The notes under the pieces were generated by a model. It made no database searches. It was given only the letters and a program-made list of their open reading frames with translations, and was not told the DNA's origin. Source: Schaalia sp. Marseille-Q2122 (GTDB lineage Bacteria > Actinomycetota > Actinomycetes > Actinomycetales > Actinomycetaceae). Taken from it: a DNA stretch of 64,000 bases. Of the stretch, positions 17,141-27,174 are shown one piece after another. Both the position numbers and the translations under genes were made by a program. The stretch is from assembly GCF_903645355.1 (NCBI RefSeq), contig NZ_CAHJXR010000008.1:62001-126000 (forward strand), read 5' to 3'. Positions within the stretch are counted from its first letter, which is position 1, and each line of letters starts with the position of its first letter.

Positions 17141-17271
17141 GGGTGTTCTCCATTCACTAATCCGTGCGGATGTTCTGGGTTAAGCCTATGCGGAGAGGTG
17201 CCTGTCGTGCTCGCCGCGTTCATTGGCGCGCGTCGTGCGTTTGCTCAGATTGACGAGGCAGGTTCGGATGT

Positions 17272-17595
17272 TCAGAGACCGTTAAGAAGCTGCGGAATAT
17301 CCCTAGCTCCATAGGCAATTCGGATGACGTTCACGGTAGTCGTGTCCGTATCGGCGAAGAATAGGACTGCGTAATTTCCAACTGGCATGATCCGAATTTC
17401 ATAACGGGCATCATGACACCCGTTGTGAAGAAGACGAAACTTCTCGGGATACTCCTCCAATGCCTCTACTGCATCCAAGATTCGGTCGATCAGTCGGCTT
17501 GCTGCTCGCGGCGCACACAGAGTTGAAGAGATGTAGTCGTGGATGGACCATAGGTCCGTGTGTGCTTGCTCGGTATAGACGACGGTCCACGTCAT
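17272..17595 (-). CDS. RelE/ParE-family toxin
   Basis: 107 aa with the compact RelE/ParE fold: VVYTEQAHTDLWSIHDYI, then a helix pair ending LEEYPEKFRLL and the C-terminal strands YEIRIMPVGNYAVLFFAD and VNVIRIAYGARD. RelE-type members cleave mRNA on the ribosome and ParE-type members poison gyrase; sequence alone does not separate them here, though the YGARD ending is common in both. It overlaps the upstream antitoxin gene by 4 bp (ATGA), the usual order with antitoxin first. Confidence 0.9.
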   Translation of the reverse strand: MTWTVVYTEQAHTDLWSIHDYISSTLCAPRAASRLIDRILDAVEALEEYPEKFRLLHNGCHDARYEIRIMPVGNYAVLFFADTDTTTVNVIRIAYGARDIPQLLNGL

Positions 17596-17897
17596 GCCTG
17601 GCTACGATTCTTGAATGACTCTCTGACTTCGGCAGCAGGAAGACCCCGACCCGCCTCACTATCTTCAAGACCTCGCTGAATCTCGGCATGCAGTGCCACC
17701 TCAGACGCTTGCCGTAAATCGATAATTCCTTGCGGTACAAGGTTTAAGGAAAAGGGAAGTCCTTGATGCTGGATAACCTGCCTAAGGAACATATCAACCG
17801 CATTCGACATTGGAACACCCAGTTGGTCAAGAATGTTCTCTGCGCTTTCCTTAACCTCTGGCTCAACTCGTGCAAAGATCGTCGCTGTCTTAGCCAT
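17592..17897 (-). CDS. RelB/DinJ-family antitoxin
   Basis: 101 aa. The N-terminal ribbon-helix-helix (TATIFARVEPEVKESAENIL then LGVPMSNAVDMFLRQVI) is typical of RelB/DinJ antitoxins, which bind their own promoter as dimers. The C-terminal tail that would wrap the toxin is acidic to amphipathic. It precedes the toxin with a 4-bp overlap. A short palindrome lies about 40 bp upstream and could be its operator. Confidence 0.9.
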   Translation of the reverse strand: MAKTATIFARVEPEVKESAENILDQLGVPMSNAVDMFLRQVIQHQGLPFSLNLVPQGIIDLRQASEVALHAEIQRGLEDSEAGRGLPAAEVRESFKNRSQA

Positions 17898-17935
17898 GGT
17901 CCCCTCTTTTCGCTTTCGATGGCTATCAAAACCCC

Positions 17936-17952
17936 GGCTATCTAGATGCTAG
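17936..17952. promoter_or_regulatory. Candidate operator of the RelBE-type module
   Basis: Perfect 8-bp palindrome ATCTAGAT (17940-17947) flanked by GCT on both sides, 40 bp upstream of the antitoxin start. Ribbon-helix-helix antitoxins bind short palindromes of this kind to repress their own operon. No supporting -10/-35 pair was clear. Confidence 0.3.
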
Positions 17953-18007
17953 CGAAAAGCTTTCTACTACGCAGCTTGGTTGCTTGTGTTCCAAACCCCC
18001 ACCTCTC

Positions 18008-19606
18008 CTAGCGCGACGCCCACCATTCCAGCAGAGCAGCCTTCGCTGCCTCCTCACCCATGGGACCATTCTCAAGGCGCAGGTTCAAGAGGAACTGGCG
18101 TGCCTCACCGACCTCGCGGCCCGGCGTGAGCCCCAAGATTTCCATAATTTGAGCGCCATCAAGATCGGGGCGGATCGCGTCGAGCTCTTCTTGCTCGCGC
18201 AGGGCCTGGATGCGGGACTCCAGGTCGTCGTAGGCGGCCGACAGGAACTGCGCCTTACGGCGGTTGCGGGTGGTGCAGTCGGCGCGGGTGAGGCGGTGGA
18301 GGCGCTCAAGCATCTCACCGGCGTCGGTGACGTAGCGGCGCACGGCCGAGTCCGTCCACGCCGCATCCCCGTATCCGTGGAAGCGCAGGTGCAGGGCAAC
18401 TAAGTGGCACACTTTCTCGGTGGTGGCCTTATCAAAACGCAGGGCCTTCATGCGCTTGCGCGTCATCTTCGCCCCCACGATCTCGTGGTGGTGGAAGGAC
18501 ACAACGCCTCCCCCCTCGAAGCGGCGGGTGGCCGGCTTGCCCACATCGTGCATGAGGGCGGCAAAACGCAGGATAAAGTCCGGTCCGGGCACGGGCCCCT
18601 CCGGCCCGGTTTCCAGGTCCATGGCCTGATCGAGGACGGTCAGGGTGTGTTCGTAAACGTCCTTGTGGCGCTTGTGCTCATCCTTCGTATCCTGCAGGGC
18701 AGACAGCTCCGGTAGGACAATGTCGGCCACGCCCGTGTGCACCATGAGCTCAATGCCGCGTCGCGGGTAGGGCGAAATAATGAGGCGTTCAAGCTCTGCG
18801 CGGATACGCTCAGCCGAGACGATCTCCAGGCGGTGGGCCATGACATCCATGGCATTCATGACATCCTCGTCCACGTCGATCCCCAGCTGGGCGGCAAAAC
18901 GTGCGGCACGCATAATGCGTAAGGGATCATCGTCGAAGGACTGCTCGGCAGTGACGGGCGTGCGCAGGCGCCCCTGCTGCAGGTCCTCCAGACCATTGTG
19001 GGGGTCAACGAGGACCATGCCCGGCAGACGCATGGCCATGGCGTTGACGGTGAAGTCCCGGCGAGTGAGGTCCCCTTCCAGAGTGTCACCGTAGGTGACC
19101 TCAGGCTTGCGGGAGCCGACCTCGTAAGAATCCGTGCGGTAGGTGGTGACCTCAACGGTGAGGTCCTTCTTGCGCGCGCCGATGGTGCCAAAGTCGCGGC
19201 CCACATCCCAGGTGGTGTCGGCCCAGGAAGAGAGGATTTCCTCGGTCCGGTCCGGGCGGGCCGAGGTGGCGAAGTCAAAGTCGTGGGGGGTCACGCCCAG
19301 GAAGGCGTCGCGGACGGGGCCGCCAACGAGGGCGAGCTCCTCGCCTGCGGCTTCAAAGACGCGGCCGAGTTCGAGCACGCCTGCGGGGAGTTGGGCGAAG
19401 GCACCTTGGGCGTTGGCCATGAGGGTGGCCATATCCACATTTCCTGGGATGGCGGCCAACGAGGCGCCCTGCTTGGTGGCCTGCGCGCTGCCATGCGTAG
19501 CTCCCTGGGTGGCGCCCCGGGTGCTGCCCTGTGTGCTACCAGGGGCGGCGTGAGGCGCGGAGGGAACCTCGGTGGTGGGGGGCATGTCGCTCGACGTGGA
19601 ATCCAC
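18008..19606 (-). CDS. cca: CCA tRNA nucleotidyltransferase
   Basis: Adds or repairs the 3' CCA of tRNAs using CTP and ATP. The class II nucleotidyltransferase head has LVGGPVRDAFLG (GG at 95-96) and catalytic D109/D111 in DFDFAT, then RRDFTVNAMAMR and DDPLRIMRAARF for template recognition. A C-terminal HD domain follows (HDVGKPATRRFE with HHHEIVGA), as in many actinobacterial homologues. The GTG start at 19606 has GAAAGGA at 6 nt. The first 60 residues are an odd low-complexity leader of GSTQ/GATQ-like repeats not needed for the fold; a later start would remove them. The nudix gene lies divergently across a 280-bp gap. Confidence 0.95.
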   Translation of the reverse strand: MDSTSSDMPPTTEVPSAPHAAPGSTQGSTRGATQGATHGSAQATKQGASLAAIPGNVDMATLMANAQGAFAQLPAGVLELGRVFEAAGEELALVGGPVRDAFLGVTPHDFDFATSARPDRTEEILSSWADTTWDVGRDFGTIGARKKDLTVEVTTYRTDSYEVGSRKPEVTYGDTLEGDLTRRDFTVNAMAMRLPGMVLVDPHNGLEDLQQGRLRTPVTAEQSFDDDPLRIMRAARFAAQLGIDVDEDVMNAMDVMAHRLEIVSAERIRAELERLIISPYPRRGIELMVHTGVADIVLPELSALQDTKDEHKRHKDVYEHTLTVLDQAMDLETGPEGPVPGPDFILRFAALMHDVGKPATRRFEGGGVVSFHHHEIVGAKMTRKRMKALRFDKATTEKVCHLVALHLRFHGYGDAAWTDSAVRRYVTDAGEMLERLHRLTRADCTTRNRRKAQFLSAAYDDLESRIQALREQEELDAIRPDLDGAQIMEILGLTPGREVGEARQFLLNLRLENGPMGEEAAKAALLEWWASR

Positions 19607-19885
19607 GGTGTGTCCTTTCAGGCGTCAGACTTCTATCGTCCCACACCCCGATCCGTGCCCCCAGGCTCCCGGGTGTGAGTTCACCCCCCTTCGCGGGCTT
19701 TGGGGCCCGAAAATCCCTTGGGCGCACATGTGGGCGCACGCTGCGGGAAAGACCATGAAGAAAGGGGACTTTCGCCACGGGCGTGTTCCTGCTTTGGCAG
19801 GTTTTAGCGCCTTGACTGCACTCCGCGATGAGCGCCACGCTCGGGCAGATGGGTGTTTGACGCCAAAGCCGCCTAAAGTTGAACC

Positions 19886-20419
19886 ATGCCTGCCTATTCC
19901 ACAGAGCGTCGCCCAGGGGTCCCCCGACCCCCGCGTCGTCATGTCTCCAAGGCATTGCATGGGCAGGCCACGCATTTGCCGATCGTCGGTGAAACCTCCG
20001 CTGGTGGCATCGTCGTTGATGTCAAGGGGGGCATCCCCTACGCGGCGATTATTGCCCGCCGCAACCGTGCAGGCCGCATTGAGTGGTGCCTCCCCAAGGG
20101 CCACGTTGAGCACGGTGAGACGCCCGAGCAGGCTGCCCTGCGTGAGGTCTTTGAAGAGACCGGCATTCAGGGGCGAATTATTAGCCACCTTGCCACCATT
20201 GACTACTGGTTCTCAGGCCATGACCGGCGCGTCCACAAGGTGGTTCACCACTACCTCATGGACTACCTGTCAGGTCACATCACCGTTGAAGGCGATCCTG
20301 ACCAAGAGGCAGAAGATGCCGCGTGGATCCCTCTGCGGGAAATGACGCGCCAGCTGGCCTACCCTAATGAACGACGTATCGTCGGTATCGCACTGGATCT
20401 GCTGTATCAGGGGGACTAA
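19886..20419 (+). CDS. NUDIX hydrolase (MutT4-like position)
   Basis: Hydrolyses nucleoside diphosphate-X compounds. The complete Nudix box runs from G72 to I94, with the GETPEQAALREVFEETG core carrying the metal-binding REVFEE glutamates. A basic N-terminus (residues 5-20) precedes the domain. The following DUF6049 gene begins at the very next base, so the two are cotranscribed. The same order, nudix then DUF6049-like then MurJ, occurs in Mycobacterium (Rv3908-Rv3910), which supports orthology with the mutT4-type gene. Substrate not assignable. Confidence 0.93.
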   Translation: MPAYSTERRPGVPRPPRRHVSKALHGQATHLPIVGETSAGGIVVDVKGGIPYAAIIARRNRAGRIEWCLPKGHVEHGETPEQAALREVFEETGIQGRIISHLATIDYWFSGHDRRVHKVVHHYLMDYLSGHITVEGDPDQEAEDAAWIPLREMTRQLAYPNERRIVGIALDLLYQGD

Positions 20420-22726
20420 TTGCTGTTGTCCCGTCTGTGTGCTGCCCTCGTTACTGCCGCCCTTCTGCCCCTCGCTCTTCCCGGCGTCGCTGCGCCCGCC
20501 CACGCCGCGCCCAACACTCCTGCGCCCGCCCATGCCGCGCTGTCGCCCGTATCTACCGCACCCTCTGCTACCGCCCTGCACGCCAGCTCCCCCTCTGCCC
20601 GTCCTCTGACCTTCGCTGAAGAGGGGAGCCAGCAGTCGGGTGACCTCGTCGTGTCGATTGATAACTTCGCGCCCCGAGTGTTGACGGATGAGTCAACCCT
20701 CGTGGTGTCAGGGACGGTGTCGAATCATGGGCGCTCAACCCTCCCTGCACCCACTGTTCAGGTGTTTATGCAGGCCACGACGCCGGTGTCGATGGAGCAG
20801 ATGGCTCATTTCTTTACCGGCCTTTTGTGGAATGGGCCCCTCATTGCCTCCGAGTCCTTGACCGGTTCCCTCGCGCCAGGCGAATCGCGAGCCTTTACCG
20901 TGACGGTGGATCGCGCCTCCTTGCCTTTGGAGGGGCAGTGGGCGTGGGGGCCTCGCGGAGTGACTGTCGAGGCCACCGCCGGGGACGAGCAGAGCAATGA
21001 CCGTTCCCTCATCGTGTGGGATGCGGGTCAGGATTTTGTGCCTTCACGGGTGAATGTCGTCGTTCCGTGGACCGTGAGGAATGCGCCCCTGGCCGTCTAT
21101 GCGCCCGCAATCGCGGGCCAGCTGCAAAGCCGACCGGGAGTGACTTTGGCAGTTGACCCGGAGGCTGTGGATACGGGTGATGAGGCGATGAGTGGCGTGG
21201 TGCGTGAGCGCCTGCTGACCGGCACTCACGAGGTCATCCCCCTGCTGCCTTTTGACGCCGATCCTGGGCTGACGATGGCGGTGTCGAGTGAGTGGATCCA
21301 CCAGCTGTGCGATCGTTCTCGGGAGGATTTCCCCGCCCTCTTAGCTTCGACTGCTGGCAACAGCGCCGATGGTGCACAAAGTGGGGATAGTGTTCAGTCC
21401 GCTGCTCAGAACGAGGGCGAGGCGCCCCAGAGCGCGCCAGCTCCTTCCCAAGCTCCGACGAACCTGCACGAAAACGGAGCTTTAGCCACGGTCCTTCGGG
21501 ATGTGCGCTGGCCATCGGAGGATAGTTTCGGCCTGGAGTTCCTGGCGAAATCCTCGTCGTTGGTGACGCTGGCACCTGCGGGGGCCCTCCCCACGGCGGA
21601 GGACATTGATTTCCTTCCCGCACCCCGCGTTGAGGTTGATCCCCTGACGGGGCAGACGCTCATTAGCGGCGAAGCTGAGGCGGGTGCGACGGTGTTGACC
21701 AGCCCGGCATACCTGTCGGATCTGCTGGGCTGGGGGCCATCGACGGTGGCCGATAATTTGGATCGCGATCAGTTGTTGGCTGCTGCGGGCGCGATTATTA
21801 CCCGCGAGCGCCCGCAAAGTGAGCGGTCCTTCTTGGCCGTGATGCCTCGTCGTTCTCAACTCAGCGAGGATGCTGTGGCACGCCTTCGCGCGTTGACGGA
21901 GCACAGGTGGGTTGCTCCCACGACCTTGAGTGAGATTGCGGCTTCCCCGGCGACCGACATTGCGCGGATTCCCCTTGAGTCTAAGCCTGTGGATGAGGCG
22001 AGCCTTCAGGCAATTTCTGTCCTTGATGGGGTCTTGGAAAGAGCCCAGGCCACTGAGGCGGCATTGAGTGATCCTCAGCCTTTGCGTGAGGAACTCACGC
22101 GTTTTACTTTTGAGGCCTTGAGCGCCTCCTACGAGCCTCGCCAACGTCAGGTCGCGGCGGATCTGCTGCGCGTGAAGACCTCCGCGTATTCTCACGCTGT
22201 TCATGCTGAGCCTTCCGCCCCGATCAATGTCATTTCCACCTCGGTGAATTTCCCGGTTCGGGTGGTGAATTCCCTGCCGTGGGAAGTGCGGGTGCGCGTT
22301 GATTTGGATCCTTCAGATCGCCGTATGCGCGTAGTGGAAATCCCTGAGGTCACCATTCCGGCGCATTCCGCACGCGCGGTGGAGGTGCCGGTCAAAGCTA
22401 TTGGCTCGGGCGATATCAACGTCACTTACAAGGTGTTAACAGTCACCGGGACTGTGCTCGATAACAGTCATTCTGTCAGTGTGCGCTTGCGCGCCGAGTG
22501 GGAGGATGCGGCGACAATGGCTGTTGCCACTGTCGTTGGTATCGCTTTTGTTGGCGGTCTGATCAGAACACTTCGCCGACGGATGCGGGCGTCGACAGGC
22601 CTTCCGGGCGCGGGAGGCTCCACCCCCACCGACGAGGTGATCCCTGTTTCGGACGCTTCCCCATTGTCTGCGCCCCCCGATACGCTTAACGACGATCGTG
22701 TTTTCCCGACGAAGGATGAGGGATGA
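20420..22726 (+). CDS. DUF6049-family exported, membrane-anchored protein
   Basis: Large extracytoplasmic protein of unknown function found before murJ in many Actinobacteria. A signal peptide (AALVTAALLPLALPGVAAPAHA) leads into an Ala/Pro spacer. Beta-sandwich-like segments follow (VVSGTVSNHGRSTLP; FPVRVVNSLPWEVRVRVDLD), then a C-terminal membrane helix near MAVATVVGIAFVGGLI with an Arg-rich cytoplasmic tail. The start is TTG at 20420, directly after the nudix stop with AGGGGGA just upstream; a second TTG at 20426 is also possible. It ends in an ATGA overlap with murJ, suggesting joint work on peptidoglycan precursor export or its regulation. Confidence 0.85.
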   Translation: MLLSRLCAALVTAALLPLALPGVAAPAHAAPNTPAPAHAALSPVSTAPSATALHASSPSARPLTFAEEGSQQSGDLVVSIDNFAPRVLTDESTLVVSGTVSNHGRSTLPAPTVQVFMQATTPVSMEQMAHFFTGLLWNGPLIASESLTGSLAPGESRAFTVTVDRASLPLEGQWAWGPRGVTVEATAGDEQSNDRSLIVWDAGQDFVPSRVNVVVPWTVRNAPLAVYAPAIAGQLQSRPGVTLAVDPEAVDTGDEAMSGVVRERLLTGTHEVIPLLPFDADPGLTMAVSSEWIHQLCDRSREDFPALLASTAGNSADGAQSGDSVQSAAQNEGEAPQSAPAPSQAPTNLHENGALATVLRDVRWPSEDSFGLEFLAKSSSLVTLAPAGALPTAEDIDFLPAPRVEVDPLTGQTLISGEAEAGATVLTSPAYLSDLLGWGPSTVADNLDRDQLLAAAGAIITRERPQSERSFLAVMPRRSQLSEDAVARLRALTEHRWVAPTTLSEIAASPATDIARIPLESKPVDEASLQAISVLDGVLERAQATEAALSDPQPLREELTRFTFEALSASYEPRQRQVAADLLRVKTSAYSHAVHAEPSAPINVISTSVNFPVRVVNSLPWEVRVRVDLDPSDRRMRVVEIPEVTIPAHSARAVEVPVKAIGSGDINVTYKVLTVTGTVLDNSHSVSVRLRAEWEDAATMAVATVVGIAFVGGLIRTLRRRMRASTGLPGAGGSTPTDEVIPVSDASPLSAPPDTLNDDRVFPTKDEG

Positions 22727-25700
22727 GTTCACCGGCATCTGACGCTCCTGCCCCCCAGGCTCCACGCTCCTCGTCATTGCTGCGTTCAAGTGCTGTGATG
22801 GCTTCAGGCACTCTCGTTTCACGCATCCTGGGTTTCATTCGCGCAAGTATGTTGCTCGCGGCGTTGGGGTCGGTCGCTGGTGGTGTCATGGCCTCTTTCC
22901 AGACGGCCAACACCTTGCCCAATATGGTGTTTAATATCCTCGCTGCGGGCGTGTTTGATGCTGTGCTCGTGCCGCAGATTGTGCGGGCAATGAAACGCAC
23001 CCAGGGCGATGTGTACGTCAATCGTCTGATCACGTTGGCGGGCACCATTCTTTTTGCCGTGACGCTGGTGGCGATGGTGCTTTCTCCCCTGCTGATCCTC
23101 ATTACGGCAGCGGGCTATGACGCGGAAATTCGCGCGTTGGCGATTGCCTTTTCGCTGGTGTGCTTGCCGCAGATTTTCTTCTACGGCCTGTATAACCTGC
23201 TGGGCGAGGTGCTTAACGCTCGGGGCGTATTTGGCCCCTACATGTGGGCGCCGGTGGTCAATAATATTGTTGGCATTGCTGGCTTGGCTGTGTTCCTGGT
23301 CATGTGGGGCGTCGAGCCAACCATTTTGCCGATCGCTGATTTCACGGGCCCACAGTTTTGGGTCTTGGCCGGCTCGTCAACCTTGGGCGTGATCGCCCAG
23401 GCCTTGGTTCTCCTCATTCCTTTGCGTTCGGCGGGCATTAAGCTCCGCCCGGATTTCCATTTCCGCAGCACTTCTTTTGGTTCGGCCTCGAAGGTGGCGG
23501 GCTGGACCTTTGCGACCTTGGCTGTCAGCCAGGTCGGTGTGCTCTCAACGTCGAATATTGCCGCTCAGGCTGACGCGTGGGCTCACCGCTACCAGCCGAA
23601 TCCCAGCGCTGTTGCTGATGCCGCGCAGGTGGTGGTGGGGAATGCTGCCTACGCGACGGCGTTCATGATCTTCATGGTGCCGCAGTCGTTGATTGCGGTG
23701 TCCTTAGCGACGGCGGTGTTTACTCGTTTGAGTCATGCTGCGGCACAAAATGATGATCGGACGGTGGCGGAGAATTACTCCTTTGGCGTGAAGGCGATTT
23801 CGAGCCTGACGCTGTTGGCTGCTGCGATCCTCATGGCCGGGGCCATTCCGATGATGCAGATGGTGGCGCCGACAACGCGCCCACCGGTTGTCGAGGGCTA
23901 CGCGTGGGTGCTTTTGGCGCTGATGCCGGGTGTGGCCTCGACGGGCATGATTTTGATGAGTCAGCGTGTCTTTTTCGCCTACGAGGACGCTAAGCCCGTG
24001 TTCTTGATGGGTATTGTGCCCACGATCGTTCAGGTGATTGTCGGCTGGTCGGTATTTTTTGCGACGGGTCCACGCTGGTGGGTTGTGGGTGCGGCTGCTG
24101 CGGAGACGGCATGCCGCGTGGTGCAGGGTCTCATTGCCATTGTGTGGGTGGCCCGCCGGAATCGCTATGTCAATCAGCGTCAGCTGCTTTTGTCGTATGG
24201 CTATTCTTTTGTGGCGTCTGTGGCGGCCCTGCTGGCTGGCCTTGGTGCAATGTTTGTCATGGGGTGGCACACAGATGCGCAAAGTGTGTTGGGCCGAGTG
24301 GGTGCTTCCATGGGGCGCCTTATTGTGGTGTCAATCGTTGCGACGATTGTGTTTTGGCTTGTCATGCGTTTCCTCGCTCCGGCTGAGACGGCGCGGGTGG
24401 GTGGCTTGATCGCGCAGCGTCTTCCTCTGCCTCTTGGGCTGACCCGTTTTATAGTTGGTCGGCAGGAGAAGGATTCTGTGTCTTCTGACGACATCGACCG
24501 CCCCGATACCGGCGACTCTGGAGATCTCATGAACCGTGATGAGCACGACGAACCTCAGGAACACCATGGCGTTCCTGAATCCTTCGCGCCTCCTGCTGTT
24601 CCGCCGCGCGCTTTCCCCGCACCTGCTGAAGCTGAGGCGGACGGGCAGGCTCTTCCTCCCCTTTCCTTCCCCGACTGGATGCAGTTGACGCCCAGCGAGG
24701 TCTCCGACATGCCGTCGGCATCTGGCAGTACCGACCCGTTCACTGATTCCTTCGCCGCCTCCGAGGATGCCGCTGATGGCATGCGTGTCGCTGGCGAGGA
24801 TTTCAGGGAGGATTTGCGTGCTTTTAGTGCGGCTTTGGAAGAGTCCCTCACTGACGATGATGAGCCGGTGACCCAACCGGCGGGTATCCCGATCTACCCC
24901 GACGCTGTGCCCGCCCTCGTCGGCGACACGGCTGACGAGGGCGACGCCCTCGCCGGAAGCCCCGTCGCAGATGGTGTCGGCGTGGAGCCTGCCACGCAGG
25001 GGGCCGCAGCAGATGCAGCGGCTGGTCCAGCAGCGGGTACCGCGGCGGGTAGTGCGGGCGCCGCAGCCCTGGCTGGAGGCACTGCTGCCGCGAAGGAGAA
25101 GGCCGCTGCGGCCGCAGCTGCGGTGAGCGCCGGAGCCGCGACAGCGTATGTCGCTACCGCCGTGCATGCGCGTAAGGCCCTTACGGCTGTGCAGGATGCG
25201 TTTAGTCGTGCGGTGGATAAGGCGAAGGCCTCGGCGCGAGCCGCTGACGCGGCACCTTCTGCGGGCATTGCGGCCGATGCGGTCGAGGCGGATAGTCTTG
25301 ATGACACGCTCACTGTGGTTCCGCGTTTTGAGGAGGTAGCAATGTCCCCCGCGCCAGCCGGGTCTTCTACTCGCCCTGGCGGCGCGCCCGCGCAGGCGTC
25401 ACCTGGTCGTTTCGATCCGACCAAGCCGACGGTCATTTTCTTCGTGCTCTTCACGATTGTTGCCTTCGTGTGGGCGGTACAGACGGCCACAGCTCCCTTG
25501 GAGCAGCCGTCCTTTAGCCGCGCCGATGAGATGGCTTCTGCCGATCAGTCGGCCGCTCAGTCCGATGCTCAGTCCGGGGCCCAGTCTGGGGCCGCACCAG
25601 CGCCTGTGGCAGCTCCTGCGGGTCCGCAGATTTCTTCTGTGACGGTCCTGTCGTGGCGCGACGATCAGGGGGACTATGAGGATCGCGCGATCAATATGAT

Positions 25701-26046
25701 CGACGGCAATATGGAGACCGAGTGGCATTCTCGTGAGTTTGATCGACCTTTTGGTGATGACACTTCCCTGGCGCTGGTTGTGCGTTTCAAGGAGAAGACC
25801 ACCTTGTCGGAGCTGACCTTGCATATGCCTGAGGGCACTGAGGGGGGCGAGATCTCTCTCAAGGCTCCCAATGCGGAAAGTCCGCGTCGCGGCGAGGTCC
25901 TCGCCACGACCGATATGAAGCCCACGACCACTATTTCCCTGCCGACGCCTGTGGAGACCGATTCGGTGACGCTGACTTTCCGTCAGGTGCCTCGTTCGGT
26001 TGATGGCGCCAACTGGGCGTGGATTTACGAAATCACTGCGAAGTAA
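22723..26046 (+). CDS. murJ: MurJ-type lipid II flippase with long C-terminal extension
   Basis: Moves lipid II across the membrane for cell-wall synthesis. Residues 30-560 form the MviN/MurJ multi-pass core (about 14 helices; [19 protein letters not shown] at the start, [17 protein letters not shown] mid-core). Instead of stopping near 550 residues, the protein continues with about 340 disordered residues that are first acidic, then extremely Ala-rich (about 760-860). An additional membrane helix follows ([17 protein letters not shown], about 905), then an outside discoidin-like beta domain ([29 protein letters not shown]). The layout parallels mycobacterial Rv3910, which has a pseudokinase in the cytoplasmic part; I see no kinase motifs here. 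ATGA overlap with the previous gene. Confidence 0.92.
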   Translation: MSSPASDAPAPQAPRSSSLLRSSAVMASGTLVSRILGFIRASMLLAALGSVAGGVMASFQTANTLPNMVFNILAAGVFDAVLVPQIVRAMKRTQGDVYVNRLITLAGTILFAVTLVAMVLSPLLILITAAGYDAEIRALAIAFSLVCLPQIFFYGLYNLLGEVLNARGVFGPYMWAPVVNNIVGIAGLAVFLVMWGVEPTILPIADFTGPQFWVLAGSSTLGVIAQALVLLIPLRSAGIKLRPDFHFRSTSFGSASKVAGWTFATLAVSQVGVLSTSNIAAQADAWAHRYQPNPSAVADAAQVVVGNAAYATAFMIFMVPQSLIAVSLATAVFTRLSHAAAQNDDRTVAENYSFGVKAISSLTLLAAAILMAGAIPMMQMVAPTTRPPVVEGYAWVLLALMPGVASTGMILMSQRVFFAYEDAKPVFLMGIVPTIVQVIVGWSVFFATGPRWWVVGAAAAETACRVVQGLIAIVWVARRNRYVNQRQLLLSYGYSFVASVAALLAGLGAMFVMGWHTDAQSVLGRVGASMGRLIVVSIVATIVFWLVMRFLAPAETARVGGLIAQRLPLPLGLTRFIVGRQEKDSVSSDDIDRPDTGDSGDLMNRDEHDEPQEHHGVPESFAPPAVPPRAFPAPAEAEADGQALPPLSFPDWMQLTPSEVSDMPSASGSTDPFTDSFAASEDAADGMRVAGEDFREDLRAFSAALEESLTDDDEPVTQPAGIPIYPDAVPALVGDTADEGDALAGSPVADGVGVEPATQGAAADAAAGPAAGTAAGSAGAAALAGGTAAAKEKAAAAAAAVSAGAATAYVATAVHARKALTAVQDAFSRAVDKAKASARAADAAPSAGIAADAVEADSLDDTLTVVPRFEEVAMSPAPAGSSTRPGGAPAQASPGRFDPTKPTVIFFVLFTIVAFVWAVQTATAPLEQPSFSRADEMASADQSAAQSDAQSGAQSGAAPAPVAAPAGPQISSVTVLSWRDDQGDYEDRAINMIDGNMETEWHSREFDRPFGDDTSLALVVRFKEKTTLSELTLHMPEGTEGGEISLKAPNAESPRRGEVLATTDMKPTTTISLPTPVETDSVTLTFRQVPRSVDGANWAWIYEITAK

Positions 26047-26078
26047 GAGTCCTTCGCGACGAAGTAGAGGAAGAAGTA

Positions 26079-27011
26079 ATGTCTGAAACAGTACATGACG
26101 TTGTGATCGTGGGCTCTGGCCCGGCGGGCTACACCGCCGCGATTTACACCGCCCGCGCCGGCTTGGCTCCTGTCGTGGTTGCCGGTGCGATCACCGCTGG
26201 TGGCGCCCTGATGACGACCACCGAGGTGGAGAACTTCCCCGGCTTCCCTGAGGGCGTCATGGGCCCGGACTTGATGGAGAATATGCGCGCCCAGGCAGAG
26301 CGTTTCGGCGCTGATATTCGCTTTGAGGACGCTTCCGCTGTTGACCTTAGTGGCGAGATCAAGACCGTCACTATTGACGAGGAGACCCTGCGCGCCCGCG
26401 CCGTCATCATCGCCACGGGTTCTGCATACCGTAAGCTCGGCGTTGAGGGCGAGGAGCGTCTGCTCGGCCACGGCGTGTCCTACTGCGCCACCTGCGATGG
26501 TTTCTTCTTCCGCGATAAGGTGCTGGCCGTGATCGGTGGCGGCGACTCTGCGATGGAGGAAGCTACCTTCCTCACTCGTTTTGCTTCCAAGGTCTATGTT
26601 GTTCACCGCCGCGACCAGCTGCGCGCTTCGAAGGCCATGGTGGACCGCGCGATGAATGATCCCAAGATTGAGTTCGTGTGGAATTCCACCGTCGCTGAGG
26701 TTCTGGGCGATTCGACCGTGGAGGGGTTGCGCTTGGCTTCGACCGTCGACGCGTCCGAGTCGACTCTCGCTGTTGATGGCGTCTTTGTCGCCATTGGTCA
26801 CCTGCCGCGTAACGAGGTTGTCGCCGACCAGGTGACCCTCGATGAGGCGGGCTACATCGTGGTGGACGAGCCGAGCACCCGCACGAACCTCGCTGGCGTG
26901 TTCGCCTGCGGTGACGTGGTTGATCACAGCTACCGTCAGGCCATTACTGCCGCCGGTTCGGGCTGCCGAGCCGCCTTGGATGCGGAGCGGTGGCTGGCTG
27001 AGCAGGGCTGA
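26079..27011 (+). CDS. trxB: Thioredoxin-disulfide reductase
   Basis: FAD enzyme passing electrons from NADPH to thioredoxin. 310 aa from ATG 26079, which has GAGGAAG about 7 nt upstream. Motifs in order: FAD site [21 protein letters not shown] at the N-terminus, redox-active C136-A-T-C139 in [16 protein letters not shown] site [19 protein letters not shown], and the FAD-closing [21 protein letters not shown]. Full length with all key residues. It follows murJ by 32 bp. No thioredoxin gene follows, unlike in mycobacteria. Confidence 0.96.
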   Translation: MSETVHDVVIVGSGPAGYTAAIYTARAGLAPVVVAGAITAGGALMTTTEVENFPGFPEGVMGPDLMENMRAQAERFGADIRFEDASAVDLSGEIKTVTIDEETLRARAVIIATGSAYRKLGVEGEERLLGHGVSYCATCDGFFFRDKVLAVIGGGDSAMEEATFLTRFASKVYVVHRRDQLRASKAMVDRAMNDPKIEFVWNSTVAEVLGDSTVEGLRLASTVDASESTLAVDGVFVAIGHLPRNEVVADQVTLDEAGYIVVDEPSTRTNLAGVFACGDVVDHSYRQAITAAGSGCRAALDAERWLAEQG

Positions 27012-27072
27012 GAGTCCCTCACTGGCCCTCTTCCAGGGTGTTATCGCACTGGAAGGCCGATGATGTCATGAC

Positions 27073-27114
27073 GCCACTGTATGGCTCTGATCGCTTTCGG
27101 AGCCATACAGTGGC
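27073..27114. terminator. Perfect 15-bp hairpin after trxB
   Basis: Arms GCCACTGTATGGCTC (27073-27087) and GAGCCATACAGTGGC (27100-27114) pair perfectly around a 12-nt loop, 60 bp after trxB and 60 bp before the next gene. There is no T tract on either side, so it fits the U-less hairpin terminators common in Actinobacteria. A protein-binding site cannot be excluded. Confidence 0.6.
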
Positions 27115-27174
27115 ACACTTGGTTTAGCCTCGTGTGTCGCGAGGCTTCGTCTGTATGAACGTTAGGAAGGTCCC

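Noticed and set aside
15716-17314. 532-codon open frame opposite gnd
   Set aside because: Gly/Ala/Val/His-rich translation without motifs, fully antisense to a complete 6-phosphogluconate dehydrogenase; a high-GC shadow.
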